A stretch of 64,000 bases of DNA from Parasponia andersonii. Lineage: Eukaryota; Streptophyta; Magnoliopsida; Rosales; Cannabaceae. Numbering within the stretch: the stretch's first letter is position 1; each line of letters begins with the position of its first letter. The notes beneath the pieces are model-generated. The model did no database searches, was not told the origin of the DNA, and saw only the letters and a list, made by a program, of their open reading frames with translations. The stretch lies in contig JXTB01000160.1 in the NCBI GenBank assembly GCA_002914805.1, positions 88,926-152,925 on the forward strand. Direction: 5' to 3'. Positions 1 to 10,139 of this stretch are shown here, one piece after another. Made by a program: the position numbers and the translations under genes.

Positions 1-590
1 AAATCAGTTAAGCCAAACTAGATCATATCTTGTGTTCCCATTTATTCTCTCTAGGCCTACCTTATATAATCTTTTTCTTAGAGAGATTTCAGTTGAGTTT
101 CTGACAAAAACAAAAACAAAAACCTAAATTATAGTTATGAGGTGAGGTTGACACTGGATTCATAGACAATCTGATTTAGATGAGATTGGCACTGGAATCT
201 AAATAATCTGACTTAGGCGTGATAGAGCCAAATTCAATCCTATTGTAAAGGCGAGAGTGTGCCTAAGGAAAAAGCACTCGTTATGTAAACGGGACGATCA
301 AGCCCATTCTCTTAATCCGATAATGAAAAACTTAAAACGGGTTGCCAAAAAGCTAGGGACATAGAAAACCATATTGTTTGTTGAATCTCGTAAAAATTAT
401 ATTTGTATTTCTCTATCCATATCCTTTTAGTTTATTTATCTTGAACTTGTACATGTAGTTTAGCTATCTTTACTTGTTATTACTTTTACTCGTTAAATTT
501 ATTTGTTTATCTAGAAAAGTTTGCAAAAGTTTTTAAAATTCAATTCATCCCCTCCTCTTTAGTTAACTAATCTTGGGCCAACAAAATTCC
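1..590. other. AT-rich stretch, possible copia-type LTR tail
   Basis: No gene is visible. There is a short (AAAAAC)n run near 105-123. The stretch about 180-590 has the feel of the 3' end of a degraded Ty1/copia LTR: a pyrimidine run near 547-560 (CCCCTCCTCTTT) is followed by CTTGGGCCAACA. No matching partner LTR or TSD can be seen in the window, so this is only a suggestion. Confidence 0.25.
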
Positions 591-1648
591 TAATTAATTT
601 TGATTTAGGCTTACTATGTCTAACATAATATGGACCTAACACAAGTACGAGTAAGATTTTTACACTGAATAAGGTGTGCTTGGGGAGTTGTCTCATACTT
701 ATAGTTTTATGCTTAGACTAACACAAGCACGACACAAAGCATAAGCAGCCTTACTATTCATAGGTCGTAGTGTATTTGACCTCTTAACAGAAAAGTCAAG
801 TACTTACTTTTCTTAGCAAGTTCATGGCAATTTTGTTGTAGTACATAGATGTCATACTCTTGTACAAGCAATAGTTCAAGCTCAAACTTTATTCTAAGCA
901 ATTTGCCCTTATTAGAATATATTCATTGACAATGAGAAATTCCATATTAATTTTGATTTAGACTTACTATGCCTAAAATAATATGGACCTAGCATAAGTA
1001 CGAGCAAGAGTTTTTCGCTAAATAAGATGTGCATGTGAGCTGTTTCATACCTATGATTTTTAATCTTAGACTAACACAAGCATGTCGATTGAAGCATGAG
1101 CGGCCTTACTATTCATGGATCGTGTCGTATTTGACCTCTTTATAAAGAAATCAAGTACTTTCTTTTTTTAGGGAGTTCATAGAAGATTTTTGGTAATAAT
1201 TAGATGTCATACTCTTGCACAACGCAGTTTAACAAGCGATAGTTCAAGCTCAAACTTCATTCAAAGCAATTTACCCTTATTAGAATATATTCATTGACAA
1301 AGAAAAATTCATAATTAATTCCGATTTAGGCATATTATTTAGCACAAGCATGAGCAAAACTTTTGCACTGAACAAGATGTATCTGTGGGTTGTCTCATAT
1401 ACCTATGATTTTTAAGCTTGGACTAACACAAATACGACATAATATCCGCCAAGTATGACATGACGCATGAACGGCCTTATTCATGGGTCATGCTATATTT
1501 GACCTCTCTACAAAAAGGAAAAAAAAAAAAAAGCAAGTACTTTCTTCTTTTAGTGAGTTCATGGCAGTTTTGTTGTAATAATTAGATGTCATACTCTTGC
1601 AAAAGGCAGTTTAACAAGCGGTAGTTTAAGCTCAAATTTAATTCAAAG
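591..1648. repeat. Tandem repeat array, ~3 units of 340-365 bp
   Basis: Three diverged direct copies follow each other: about 591-943, 944-1308 and 1309-1648 (the last truncated). Each starts near TTAATTTTGATTTAGGC and carries, in the same order, 'ATGGACCTA', 'GACTAACACAA', 'TATTTGACCTCT', 'AGATGTCATACTCTTG' and 'AGCTCAAA'. The first two full units end in 'TTAGAATATATTCATTGACAA'. The copies differ by substitutions and small indels, so the duplication is not recent. No coding potential is seen. It could be a fragment of a satellite or the tandem portion of a larger element. Confidence 0.85.
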
Positions 1649-2591
1649 CTTGGTCAATAATTGTTCTATCATGGCTAACCATATTAGCACATAATTTGGT
1701 TAAAGGTAAATTTAATATAGTGGATGATCAGCTATAATTATTTGTTAGAAGTATTTTTATTTTATTCCAATTGTATTGTAATTGGTTTTTTATAGTAGCT
1801 TATGAATTATCCTAGGATCCCTCCAATCCTATGCTTAGCACATGAATTGTCCAAATTTAATTGTTGAATATAAATAAAGTTGTCAATATTCATCAATTGG
1901 ATACGGACAAGATATATCATACAATAGACTTAAAAAAGTGAGATAAGTGGTAAGATCCTTAACTTTGTTTACAATTTTTTTGTTTAAGTCTTTTTTTTAA
2001 TTAAAAAAAGGTTTTTTTTCAGATGAAAATCATGAACCTTTTTTCGGGAGAAAAATCATTTGCTTTTCTTAAAAACTTTAGAAATAAAAATCAATATGTA
2101 GTTACCAAAATATTATTCTTTAATTAAGTATAATATTTTTTGGTTGATATCCGGAAATTTCTTTACAAATTTAAATTTTATAATAACACATTTTACGCCT
2201 GATAAACTGGGCTTACTAGCTGTCGAACCTGAACCAAGATTTCGGAGCAAGTATCATTCATTGAATCGGGTTATTAGCTGTCAAACATGAAGCAAGATTT
2301 CGGAGCGGTTAATTTGCCGGCACTTAACTTTGAAGCTCATTTTTCAGGAAAAAACAAATAAATAAATAAAATCATAGAATGAATAGTAACACAAACTGGG
2401 ATTTTTTTTGTCTTATTCTTTGTAAACCGAATCAATAACAATACTTTCATCACATGAATTACACAAATGAAGCTAAAAGTAACTGGTAATGAAATAAACA
2501 ATTGAAACTCATGCAATATTCACAATACGAAACATATGAAATCGACAAATATTCCAACCACAAATTAAAACTAGAACTCACACTAAAATCT
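1649..2591. other. Intergenic, AT-rich; one short degenerate direct repeat
   Basis: No gene is visible. About 2212-2246 and 2269-2305 share an imperfect direct repeat ending in AAGATTTCGGAGC. The rest includes poly-T and poly-A runs. The part next to 2591 would hold the 3' untranslated region of the RING gene, but no clear polyadenylation signal can be assigned. Confidence 0.5.
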
Positions 2592-2613
2592 TTAGCATAA
2601 TTCTGGCAAATAC

Positions 2614-3330
2614 TTAATAATTGGGCAATTCAAATCGACACAAGGTACAAAACTTGCTTGTTTGCAGCCACTTGACAATGCAATCTCCATGAAAAAGGTG
2701 CGAACACGGTAGCCTACTCGCTTCCGAACCGGCCGAAACCTTCTCAAAACAAACCGAACACAAAACCGCCGCCACCCGATCATCTGTAATTCGCACCCTC
2801 TCCAAATCCTCGATGGCCGTGTCACTGGCCGCCACAAAGCCGATATCATCAAAAGTCCACAANTTATAATACGATTCACCGGGTGGCAGTACATCAACGA
2901 ACATATCAAGATTCATTCGTACACACAAAACCCTATACCTAAAACCATCAACCCTATCCTTCCACATCGTACTCCTTCACTCAACAATACCATCCGTTAA
3001 CATGGAAGAGAGCGAAGAAGGGACGTGGACTTCCGCAAGAAAGGCGTCTAGGGCGGCTCTGAACTGACGATCATTTTCATCATTGTCGTTCTTCAGTACA
3101 TCGAGCGAAAGCGGTAGGTCTCGCGAAATGATGACAGATTCTAATCTGGTGTCATCAAAGATTAGGGCTTCGTCGTCATCGCTATCCTCATCGAGCGGAG
3201 CGCGTGTAAACTTTGCGCTTAATTCGATTGAGAAACTAGTACTAGTAGTTTCGGAAGCGTCAGCTCTCTCTGTATACGGCAATACATTGATATAGGGATC
3301 GCCAATCAAAAGTGGAGACTCCATGTCCAT
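2614..3330 (-). pseudogene. RING-H2 E3 ubiquitin ligase gene split by an in-frame TGA
   Basis: Two open stretches in the same frame, 3330-2980 (117 codons, acidic, starts MDMESPLL) and 2967-2614 (117 codons), are separated by one TGA at 2979-2977 and three further codons. The downstream half carries a complete RING-H2 finger: CSVC, 14 residues, CSH, two residues, H, two residues, C, ten residues, CTLC, ending 'FELPNY'. The spacing C-x2-C-x14-C-x-H-x2-H-x2-C-x10-C-x2-C fits zinc-binding E3 ligases that recruit an E2 and transfer ubiquitin. Single-exon genes of about 240 residues with this layout are common in plants. Without the TGA the protein would be about 238 residues. One ambiguous base (N, 2862) makes one residue unknown. 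Alternatives are a sequencing error at the TGA, or translation of only the RING half from the ATG at 2967. The RING call is strong; calling it broken is a reading of this assembly only. Confidence 0.75.
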
Positions 3331-3798
3331 GTCCAGTACAGCCGTCTTGAGAGACTTTAAGACTTAGAGATAGAACTTTGTATTGAGAGAGATTTAAAGA
3401 GAGAACGGTTTACAATTGAGAGAGAGCGCTTCATATGATACAAATAATATATATATATATATATGGATAGTACTACATGTCATAATTTTTATATCAAATT
3501 TTTTGTACCAATATATGTAACAAGTAAATTGTCACTATGACCAAATCACATACTACATATTTTGATATTAAAATTATGGTAGTACCTATATATATATATT
3601 TAAAGTTAAGAAGGCTAGGGTTTTTGATTCAAAGAGTTAGGATTTTTTAAATAATATTTGGAAAAGTGATAAATAAAAAATAATAATAAATGCACAATAT
3701 AGTAATTAATTATCATCTTTACAATGAATTGATATTGATTCGCTTTCCTGACTAATTGATGTGCCACTAAAAAATCGCATGTTTTGATATGTCCAAAT
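3331..3798. promoter_or_regulatory. Upstream region of the RING gene, with (AT)n and an inverted repeat
   Basis: This is the 5' flank of the minus-strand RING gene. A purine-rich leader-like stretch with GAGAGAGA blocks lies at 3380-3430. An (AT)n run is at 3448-3464. The segment 3465-3586 forms an imperfect inverted repeat: its left arm (AGTACTACATGTCATAATTT...) matches the reverse complement of its right arm (...AATTATGGTAGTACC). That looks like a small MITE inserted in an AT run, so a TSD cannot be told apart. No specific promoter element is assigned. Confidence 0.4.
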
Positions 3799-5984
3799 TG
3801 TCACAACCTAAGGTTGGGGTCAGTGACAGAATAGGTATTTCATAAAATAGAAATACCAAAAAAATTTTTTTTTTAAATTGATTCAATTAATTCAAAAATT
3901 TACCTCGGAGATTCTAATTTTTCAAAACTGGCCTTCACAAAATTTTTAATTAAAAATAAAATCTTACAGTTATGCGCCACTCATTGAACATAGATCGTAA
4001 TTGAAACAATTGTTTAATAGTTATGCATTAGAAATTAACTCACACTCAAATACAGACATAAATAATACAAATCGTGTTCAAATCTCAAATTCTAGTTTAT
4101 AAAGTTTAATGAAAACTAAATTCCTACTCAAGTTTAAATATTTCACAAGTCTTGTAGGAATTTACCAAAATATAAATAAACTAGTTATTCTGCAAATACT
4201 TCGATCTAGTTCTTCTGGTCCAAATCACACTGAGTGCCACCTGAGGGGAAGAAGGGATGAGCTATTGCCTAATAGAGAATCGATTTCAAGATTATATATA
4301 TAAGAAATATACTCATGTTAAAAGTCATGCATGGTTAGTAGTCCACTCAAATAGTTCACAAAACCCAAGTGGAAATCATAGTCCAATAGTTCAAACATTC
4401 CAAACTATTGTAAAATATCTATAAAAACTAGTACATATCTATTCAAGCCAACACATAACCATATATGTAGTCATGATATCCTAGTAGATCACTCGTAAGT
4501 CCGAGCCACCTAAAGAGGCATCGTAAATCCGATCACCCAATGTGGGGTATCGTAAGTCTGATCACCCAATGTAGGGTATCGTAAATGTGTGAATGTATGC
4601 AAATGTTATATGAATAATAAAATAAGGATATACAGTATTTCCACAAAATCTCAAAATAATCCATGCAGTGTTCTTTAATCAAACAATATTTAGTCCTCAA
4701 ATCGTATTGGATTTTCTAAGAATTTCGGCATTATAACAGTCATTTTTTATCAAAACCAAAAAATCTAATTTCCTGCAGAAAATAGTTTCAAACAAGATAT
4801 ATATATGACACGCCAACAAGTATGACGTGCCTCCCAAGCAGTTTATATCTCAAATCAGATCAAAACAGATATAAACATAATTTTTATAATTCATTTCACA
4901 AAATTTCATATTTATAAAAAATATGTGAAAATCAAAATTAAACTAATTTGAAGATCAAATACTCAAATCTCTACCTCAATCGAGCGTCTAACTAGTGTAC
5001 AAGACTATGGAAAAAATTTAGCGTCGTTTGGGTGTCGTTTGGAAGAGCGGATAAACTTTTGGTTCCTTGGTTTGAAAACTTGATTTTCAAACGGAGCTTC
5101 AAATTATGAAACGGACTTCACCACTAAATTTAGAGCACTTAAAAATCCTAGGTTAGACAATAAATTTGTCAAATTTGAATGCGAGCCCCACGGCATGAAA
5201 ATTAAAACAAATCTGAGCCATCCGATTTCGTTTTTCGGGCCCGTTTCATATCATAGTCAATATATATCTCATTTTTCACCATTTTCTATGTAGATTTCAA
5301 AAATAATATTGGTTTTAAAATCTAACGGTCTGATCGAAAAGTCAATTCCAAAATTATTTACACATAAAACTGTCTAACGAAATTAAACTCAAACGGAGCA
5401 AAATTGAGATATGAGGTACCTACAACCAGATTGCCCGTAAAGAGACGAGTTCATGGTAAACAGTTTCATGGCGAATGGTGGCCAGAATCAGCTTCTACGA
5501 GCAAAACAAACCGCGGCATTTTTCGCCATTTTCCGGCGATCGAGGGCTCCAATGTGGCTAGTTCTAGCGGCGGAAGCTTCGTTCAGTGACAATGCTTCGT
5601 TTCTGGGTGGCGGCGAGTTTCGACGATGACCAGAGGAGGAGCAGCGGCGGCTGGTGTGAAAGAGCGTCACGGAGGCCTCGTGGGAGAAAAAGGAAAATAT
5701 GGAGGATTAGCAATTTCCGTAACTGTAGCGTCACGTGTCAGCACCAGAATCAGTGGGCACTGTTTTGGTTATTTACATTTTGATCCAGTTTTCTGAAAAT
5801 CTTCTCAAAAACACCCTTGAATAATTATGTTTTGACCCCAATTTTCAAACTTTCTTCACACTTTTGTCCAAATAAATCTAGACCCAAATCTGTCCAGATT
5901 CATCCAATTTTTGTTTTGAAAAAAAAAAAATTTGGGTCAAAAGACCACAATACCCTTTCTTAAAATAAGGGGTTTTACACAAAT
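3794..5984 (-). mobile_element. Solo LTR of a gypsy-type retrotransposon with 5-bp TSD
   Basis: The LTR proper is 3799-5979 (2181 bp) and starts TGTCACAACC and ends GGGGTTTTACA. It is flanked by a perfect 5-bp duplication CAAAT (3794-3798 and 5980-5984). The ends and length match the LTRs of the full element at 45121-53784 (TGTCACGACC...TTTTTACA, about 2.18 kb). Interior landmarks also correspond: 'CACTGAGTGCCACCTGAGG' at 4229 matches 'CACTGGACACCACCTGAGG' at 45547, and both have a GC-rich block about 0.3-0.5 kb from the right end (here 5440-5700). Orientation is given as that of the minus-strand element. No internal retroelement sequence adjoins it, so it is the product of LTR-LTR recombination. 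Small open frames inside it (about 5404-5783) come from the GC-rich block and are not genes. Confidence 0.9.
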
Positions 5985-6028
5985 AGCTTTCCAATGAAAA
6001 AAGAAAATGAACTTCAACTGTGTTTACT

Positions 6029-6670
6029 TTATTTGAAGGGTTTTTGAATGTATGCCCGCTATATTTTTTGATTGGCAATAATATGGTTCTGGAATTAACT
6101 TTTATTCAGCAATTAGGTTCTCAAATTTTAAAAACCTCGTCAATTAAGTCATAATTTTCATTAGTAACTATTTATGTATGGATGAAATTGAGCATGTACA
6201 AGTAACATGCAAGATTTTGAAAAGCAAAATCGACGTCCTACTAGCACTGCGTACTTGGTTTCAGAGTAGATTTCATACTTTAAGATGTTGAGAGAAAAAA
6301 AGGGTTTGAAACTATCAAATTAATTCAAAACAAAATAAAATTAACTCAAAGTTATTTTAAATTACTCTAATTAGTTATGTTCAACTAAACATTAATTATG
6401 ATTTACAAAATAATACAAAAAATAAAAGGAAAAATTTTAAAATTTCAAACTTTTAATTTGTTTCTTCTTTTTCCATTCCAAATCAATTAGTTTTAGTGAA
6501 ATACTGATTTTGTCATTCAAAAACAAAGCACATGCTCGGTTTCACTCAATATTAAAAGCCAATATTTTTAATATTTAAGGACCTAATTGCCCAAAAAAAA
6601 GCCTTAGGGACTATATTGCCAATCTATGAAAAATATACAGAGTAAGCATGCCAAAAAACCCTTATTTAAA
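6029..6670. mobile_element. Mutator-type MITE with 9-bp TSD
   Basis: The element is 6038-6661 (624 bp). Its left end GGGTTTTTGAATGTATGCC... and the reverse complement of its right end (GGGTTTTTTGGCATGC...) continue as matching inverted repeats through 'TATATTTTT' and 'GATTGGCAATA' to 'GCAATTAGGT'. It is flanked by 9-bp duplications TTATTTGAA (6029-6037) and TTATTTAAA (6662-6670), one mismatch. A 9-bp TSD with long terminal inverted repeats is the Mutator-like signature. There is no coding capacity, so it is non-autonomous. Confidence 0.8.
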
Positions 6671-7853
6671 TTTGTACCTTCAATTTACTTTCAATCATAA
6701 ATTTTTCCAGCTATTCTTCAAGGGACATAAATTTTTGCGAGGTTGATTATTTTCTCCTTTGCAAAACAAAAATGACTTCATTTTTTTTTTGAATTTGCTA
6801 GAGACAAAAATAACCTAATTTAATGTAGTACATGAAAATAAAATAAATTGTATATTATAAGAAAAATGAGACCAATAATTTTCAGTTTAGGAGAAGAATA
6901 CATTCATTTCTACTAAATTAAACTCATTTTTCGTAATCTCACACATTTATACATGTTCAACCAAGTTTTCTGACTTGGGTTAAAAAAATAAATATAAAAA
7001 AAAAACTCGAGGACAATTTTACCCCTGATAGTTATGAAATACTATGTTTGGATTATTCAACTAATATAATATGATAGGTTTTCTTTGGGCCAAAATTTGA
7101 GTTTTGTGTGTACTAGTAATTGTAGGTCAGGATTATGATTTAGCAACAATAATTATTAGGTTTTGGATAATGGAACAAGGTGTATACCGAGGTCCTCCGT
7201 GGTTCTTTATAAATTTTGGTACTAAAACTCAAATTTTGTTAGATAGCAATCAAATAAATACATTTAAAAAATATATAGCAATTTTTACACCAAAAAAAAC
7301 CCTATTATGTGTAGTTTTAAACCTCAACCAGTTAGTTAATCAATAAAAGTCAATGAGTTAGTAGTTAAACCTCAACGAGAAAATAAAACTTCAACTATTC
7401 AGTTGAAAAAACTCAACCAATTTCAAGAAAATTAGGGACAGATAGATTTGAAACAATGCAACAAAAATTGTTATAAAACTAAAAATTGAAAAAAAATATT
7501 GCTAAGTGGAAAAACGTACCATCTCAAACTGTTATTGAGTGTAAGTTCGTCTAAATCCTCTATCTGTTCATGATTTATTTTGTCGGTTTAATAGTGAAAC
7601 TACGAACTAAATCAAACCTGTAGTTTATTTTGGTTTGGTTTCATTAGTTTCAAATTCTAAAATAAAATAATAACCAAACTATATCCAATGGTTTGTACTT
7701 TATTTTGTTTTGAACATTTCAAAATAATTAATCCCACAAAAATTAAACAAAATACCTGGTTTTAAAATTGTCACAACCTAAAGGTGTTTAAACTCATTAC
7801 AACACAAAGAAATTTAATTCAGAAAAGAAAATTCACATAATTCTATAAACCTA
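6671..7853. other. Intergenic, no gene seen
   Basis: AT-rich DNA with poly-A tracts. At 7580-7700 there are repeated 'TTTGGTTTGGTTTC' and 'ACCAAAC' blocks resembling those at 23430-23580 on the far side of the hAT-A transposon. They look like low-complexity inverted-repeat sequence, not a gene. Confidence 0.5.
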
Positions 7854-8499
7854 CTAAAGTTTAGGGATGGTAATTCATGTTCACAGGTAGTATTTGTGTC
7901 GGGTTATGGGTCGCCATTTACGAGTTTATAGCCAATTCGAACATGACCCATATAAAATTTGTGTCAGAAAACTCTAACTTAGACATGACCTGATTTTTAA
8001 ACTGATTGACGAGACACAACTCATATCAACCTATTTAGCAACAAATTTATTTAGGATTTAAAATAACTCGCTAACCTATGAACCCACTAACACGCAACTC
8101 GTGAACCCACTAATTCATCAACATGATGACCCGCTAACCCAAACTTGTAGACCCGCTTATTTGTGTAAAATTACGTCAAGAAGAATGGAAAACTCCAAGT
8201 ATGTTAAACAAATATAATGTAAAAGAACACAAACAAATTAAGTAGGATAATATATGATCAGTTCAAAATACAAAACATTACAATAAACCTTGATGAATAT
8301 TAATAACTACTAGTCCATCAAAAGAACAAAACATACAACAACACACCAATAGTTCATCAAAAGACCAATAGTCCATCAAAAAGTACAAACATATAACACA
8401 ATAAAGTACTTAAACTTAAGTGTTGACCAACATTATAACTGACACATCTAAGTAAATATTCCAATGATCACTCTGCTATTTCTAATTGCATTTGAGTTA

Positions 8500-9459
8500 G
8501 AACTTAAGGATGGGCAGTTTCTTCTTCATTGACACTAAGCTCCACAATATCTTGGGTAATTTCTCCCAAGTCTTGTGCAATTTTATCTATCTCAACTATA
8601 TTTAAAGATATAATAATTATGATTTGTATTGATATAGGATAATTTGAATATATTTTCAATCTTAAACATTAGGAAAAAACTAAAATTACCTTTGTTACCA
8701 AACAAGCATTCCCTTGTACAAACAAGCCTAAACTATGTCAGATTTCAGTGAGCTCTAAAATTGGTTAAGTACACGTCTAACAACACTAAATATGAACTTT
8801 GAACTAAAAATTGAAACCGAAATACTAACGAGCCATTGTAACAAGCTCAGGATAGTGGAATTAATTAGACTTCCAAAATACAAGAATATTAAACTTTGAA
8901 TTCCTCAGAAACTTTTGCTCAGGTAAATAAAGCTCAAGTTTTGATTTTTGGTCGGAATATGAACTATCATCAGTTTCAAAATTATCAAATTCCTACAAGA
9001 TATAACATATAAAATTAGTTAATAAATAAAGATAATGTAGTTAAAAAGCACTTGTAAGAATTAGGATTTGATCTTAGAAAATTCAAATTCTATCTCCATC
9101 TATTTGTACATTTTTACTTACACCTTTACGGAATGAAGGTGGAACTTGAGCACCATGAGAAGAATGATCCGTATACTCATCTAAAAGATCATACAATTTA
9201 GAATGAAGAAGCATTATCTCAAGTGAATCATCTTCTCCGTGTGCTTTCTTATAGCAAAACTCCACAAATTGCATCTTACATTGGGGTTCTAAAATTCAAG
9301 CTATAGATATGATGATACTAAAATCTGACCAATAATTTTGAAAATTTCCCCCACATTTTAATTGTCATGTGTTTCATAAATTCATCTTCTTCTTCCATAT
9401 TTTATTTTCAAGATCAAATAACATTGAAATACATTAGGGAAATACATGTCCAAATTTGG
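8500..9459 (-). pseudogene. hAT-A transposase, C-terminal part
   Basis: Minus-strand translation gives recognisable pieces of the plant hAT (Ac-like) transposase. Around 9274-9083 is the segment with 'FVEFCYKKAHGE', matching the DUF4413/RNase H-fold region. Around 8990-8700 are pieces of the hAT dimerisation domain, such as 'LELYLPEQKFLRNSKF' followed by 'YPELVTMAR'. Frameshifts and stops break it several times. It is collinear with hAT-B at 10230-11100, which is the better preserved copy. The N-terminal part of the same gene is displaced to 20960-21968 by the two nested insertions, with a short middle piece at 14118-14292. Confidence 0.75.
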
Positions 9460-10139
9460 ATATTGAGTAGGGGTGACAATTCGTGTTCATAGGTCGTATT
9501 CGTATCAGGTTGAGGGCCACCATTTACAGTTATATAGTCAATTTGGATATGACCCGTATAAATTTCGTGTCAAGAAATCTAAAACCGAATACGAACTGAT
9601 TTTAAATAGGTTGACACGACATGACCCGAGTCAACCCATTTGTTTTAGATTGTAGTTATTAACCCGTGAACCTATGAACCCGCGAATTTGTACATTTAAA
9701 ATTTAGAGAATATAGGATTTCTTGCTTAAATCAACTAGATTCTAGAACTATAATTGTCACTAAAAATAATATACTAAAACAATAAAATATAAGTCAATAA
9801 TTCATAGCACAATTTAAGATTTAAACCTATTAACCACCACAACACCAGATTAAGTACTACAATTCCTGCAAAGTTCCAAATGCAAATCACGGTACACAAC
9901 TAAATTTTGATGAACATCAAAAGTCTAATAGTCCATCAAAATTTCAAAAGACAATATATATCTCAATAAAGTACTTAAACTTAAGTAATCTAGTGATCAC
10001 CAACCATTAAACAAACTTAGTCTAAAAACCAAAGCAACATCAAACGAAGAAACAAGTAAAAGTTCAAATGATAATTCATAAGCCTAAGTAACAATTAAAC
10101 ATTCCACTACTTTCCAATGGCACTAAAATTAGAACTTTG

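Noticed and set aside
5404..5783. Open frames on both strands in the solo LTR
   Set aside because: They come from the GC-rich block of the LTR; equivalent positions in the other LTR copies do not keep the frame.
7771..7861. TGTCACAACCTAAAGG, like the start of the solo LTR at 3799, just left of hAT-A
   Set aside because: Only about 14 bases match; the following sequence does not align with the LTRs, and no continuation is evident after hAT-A at 23301.
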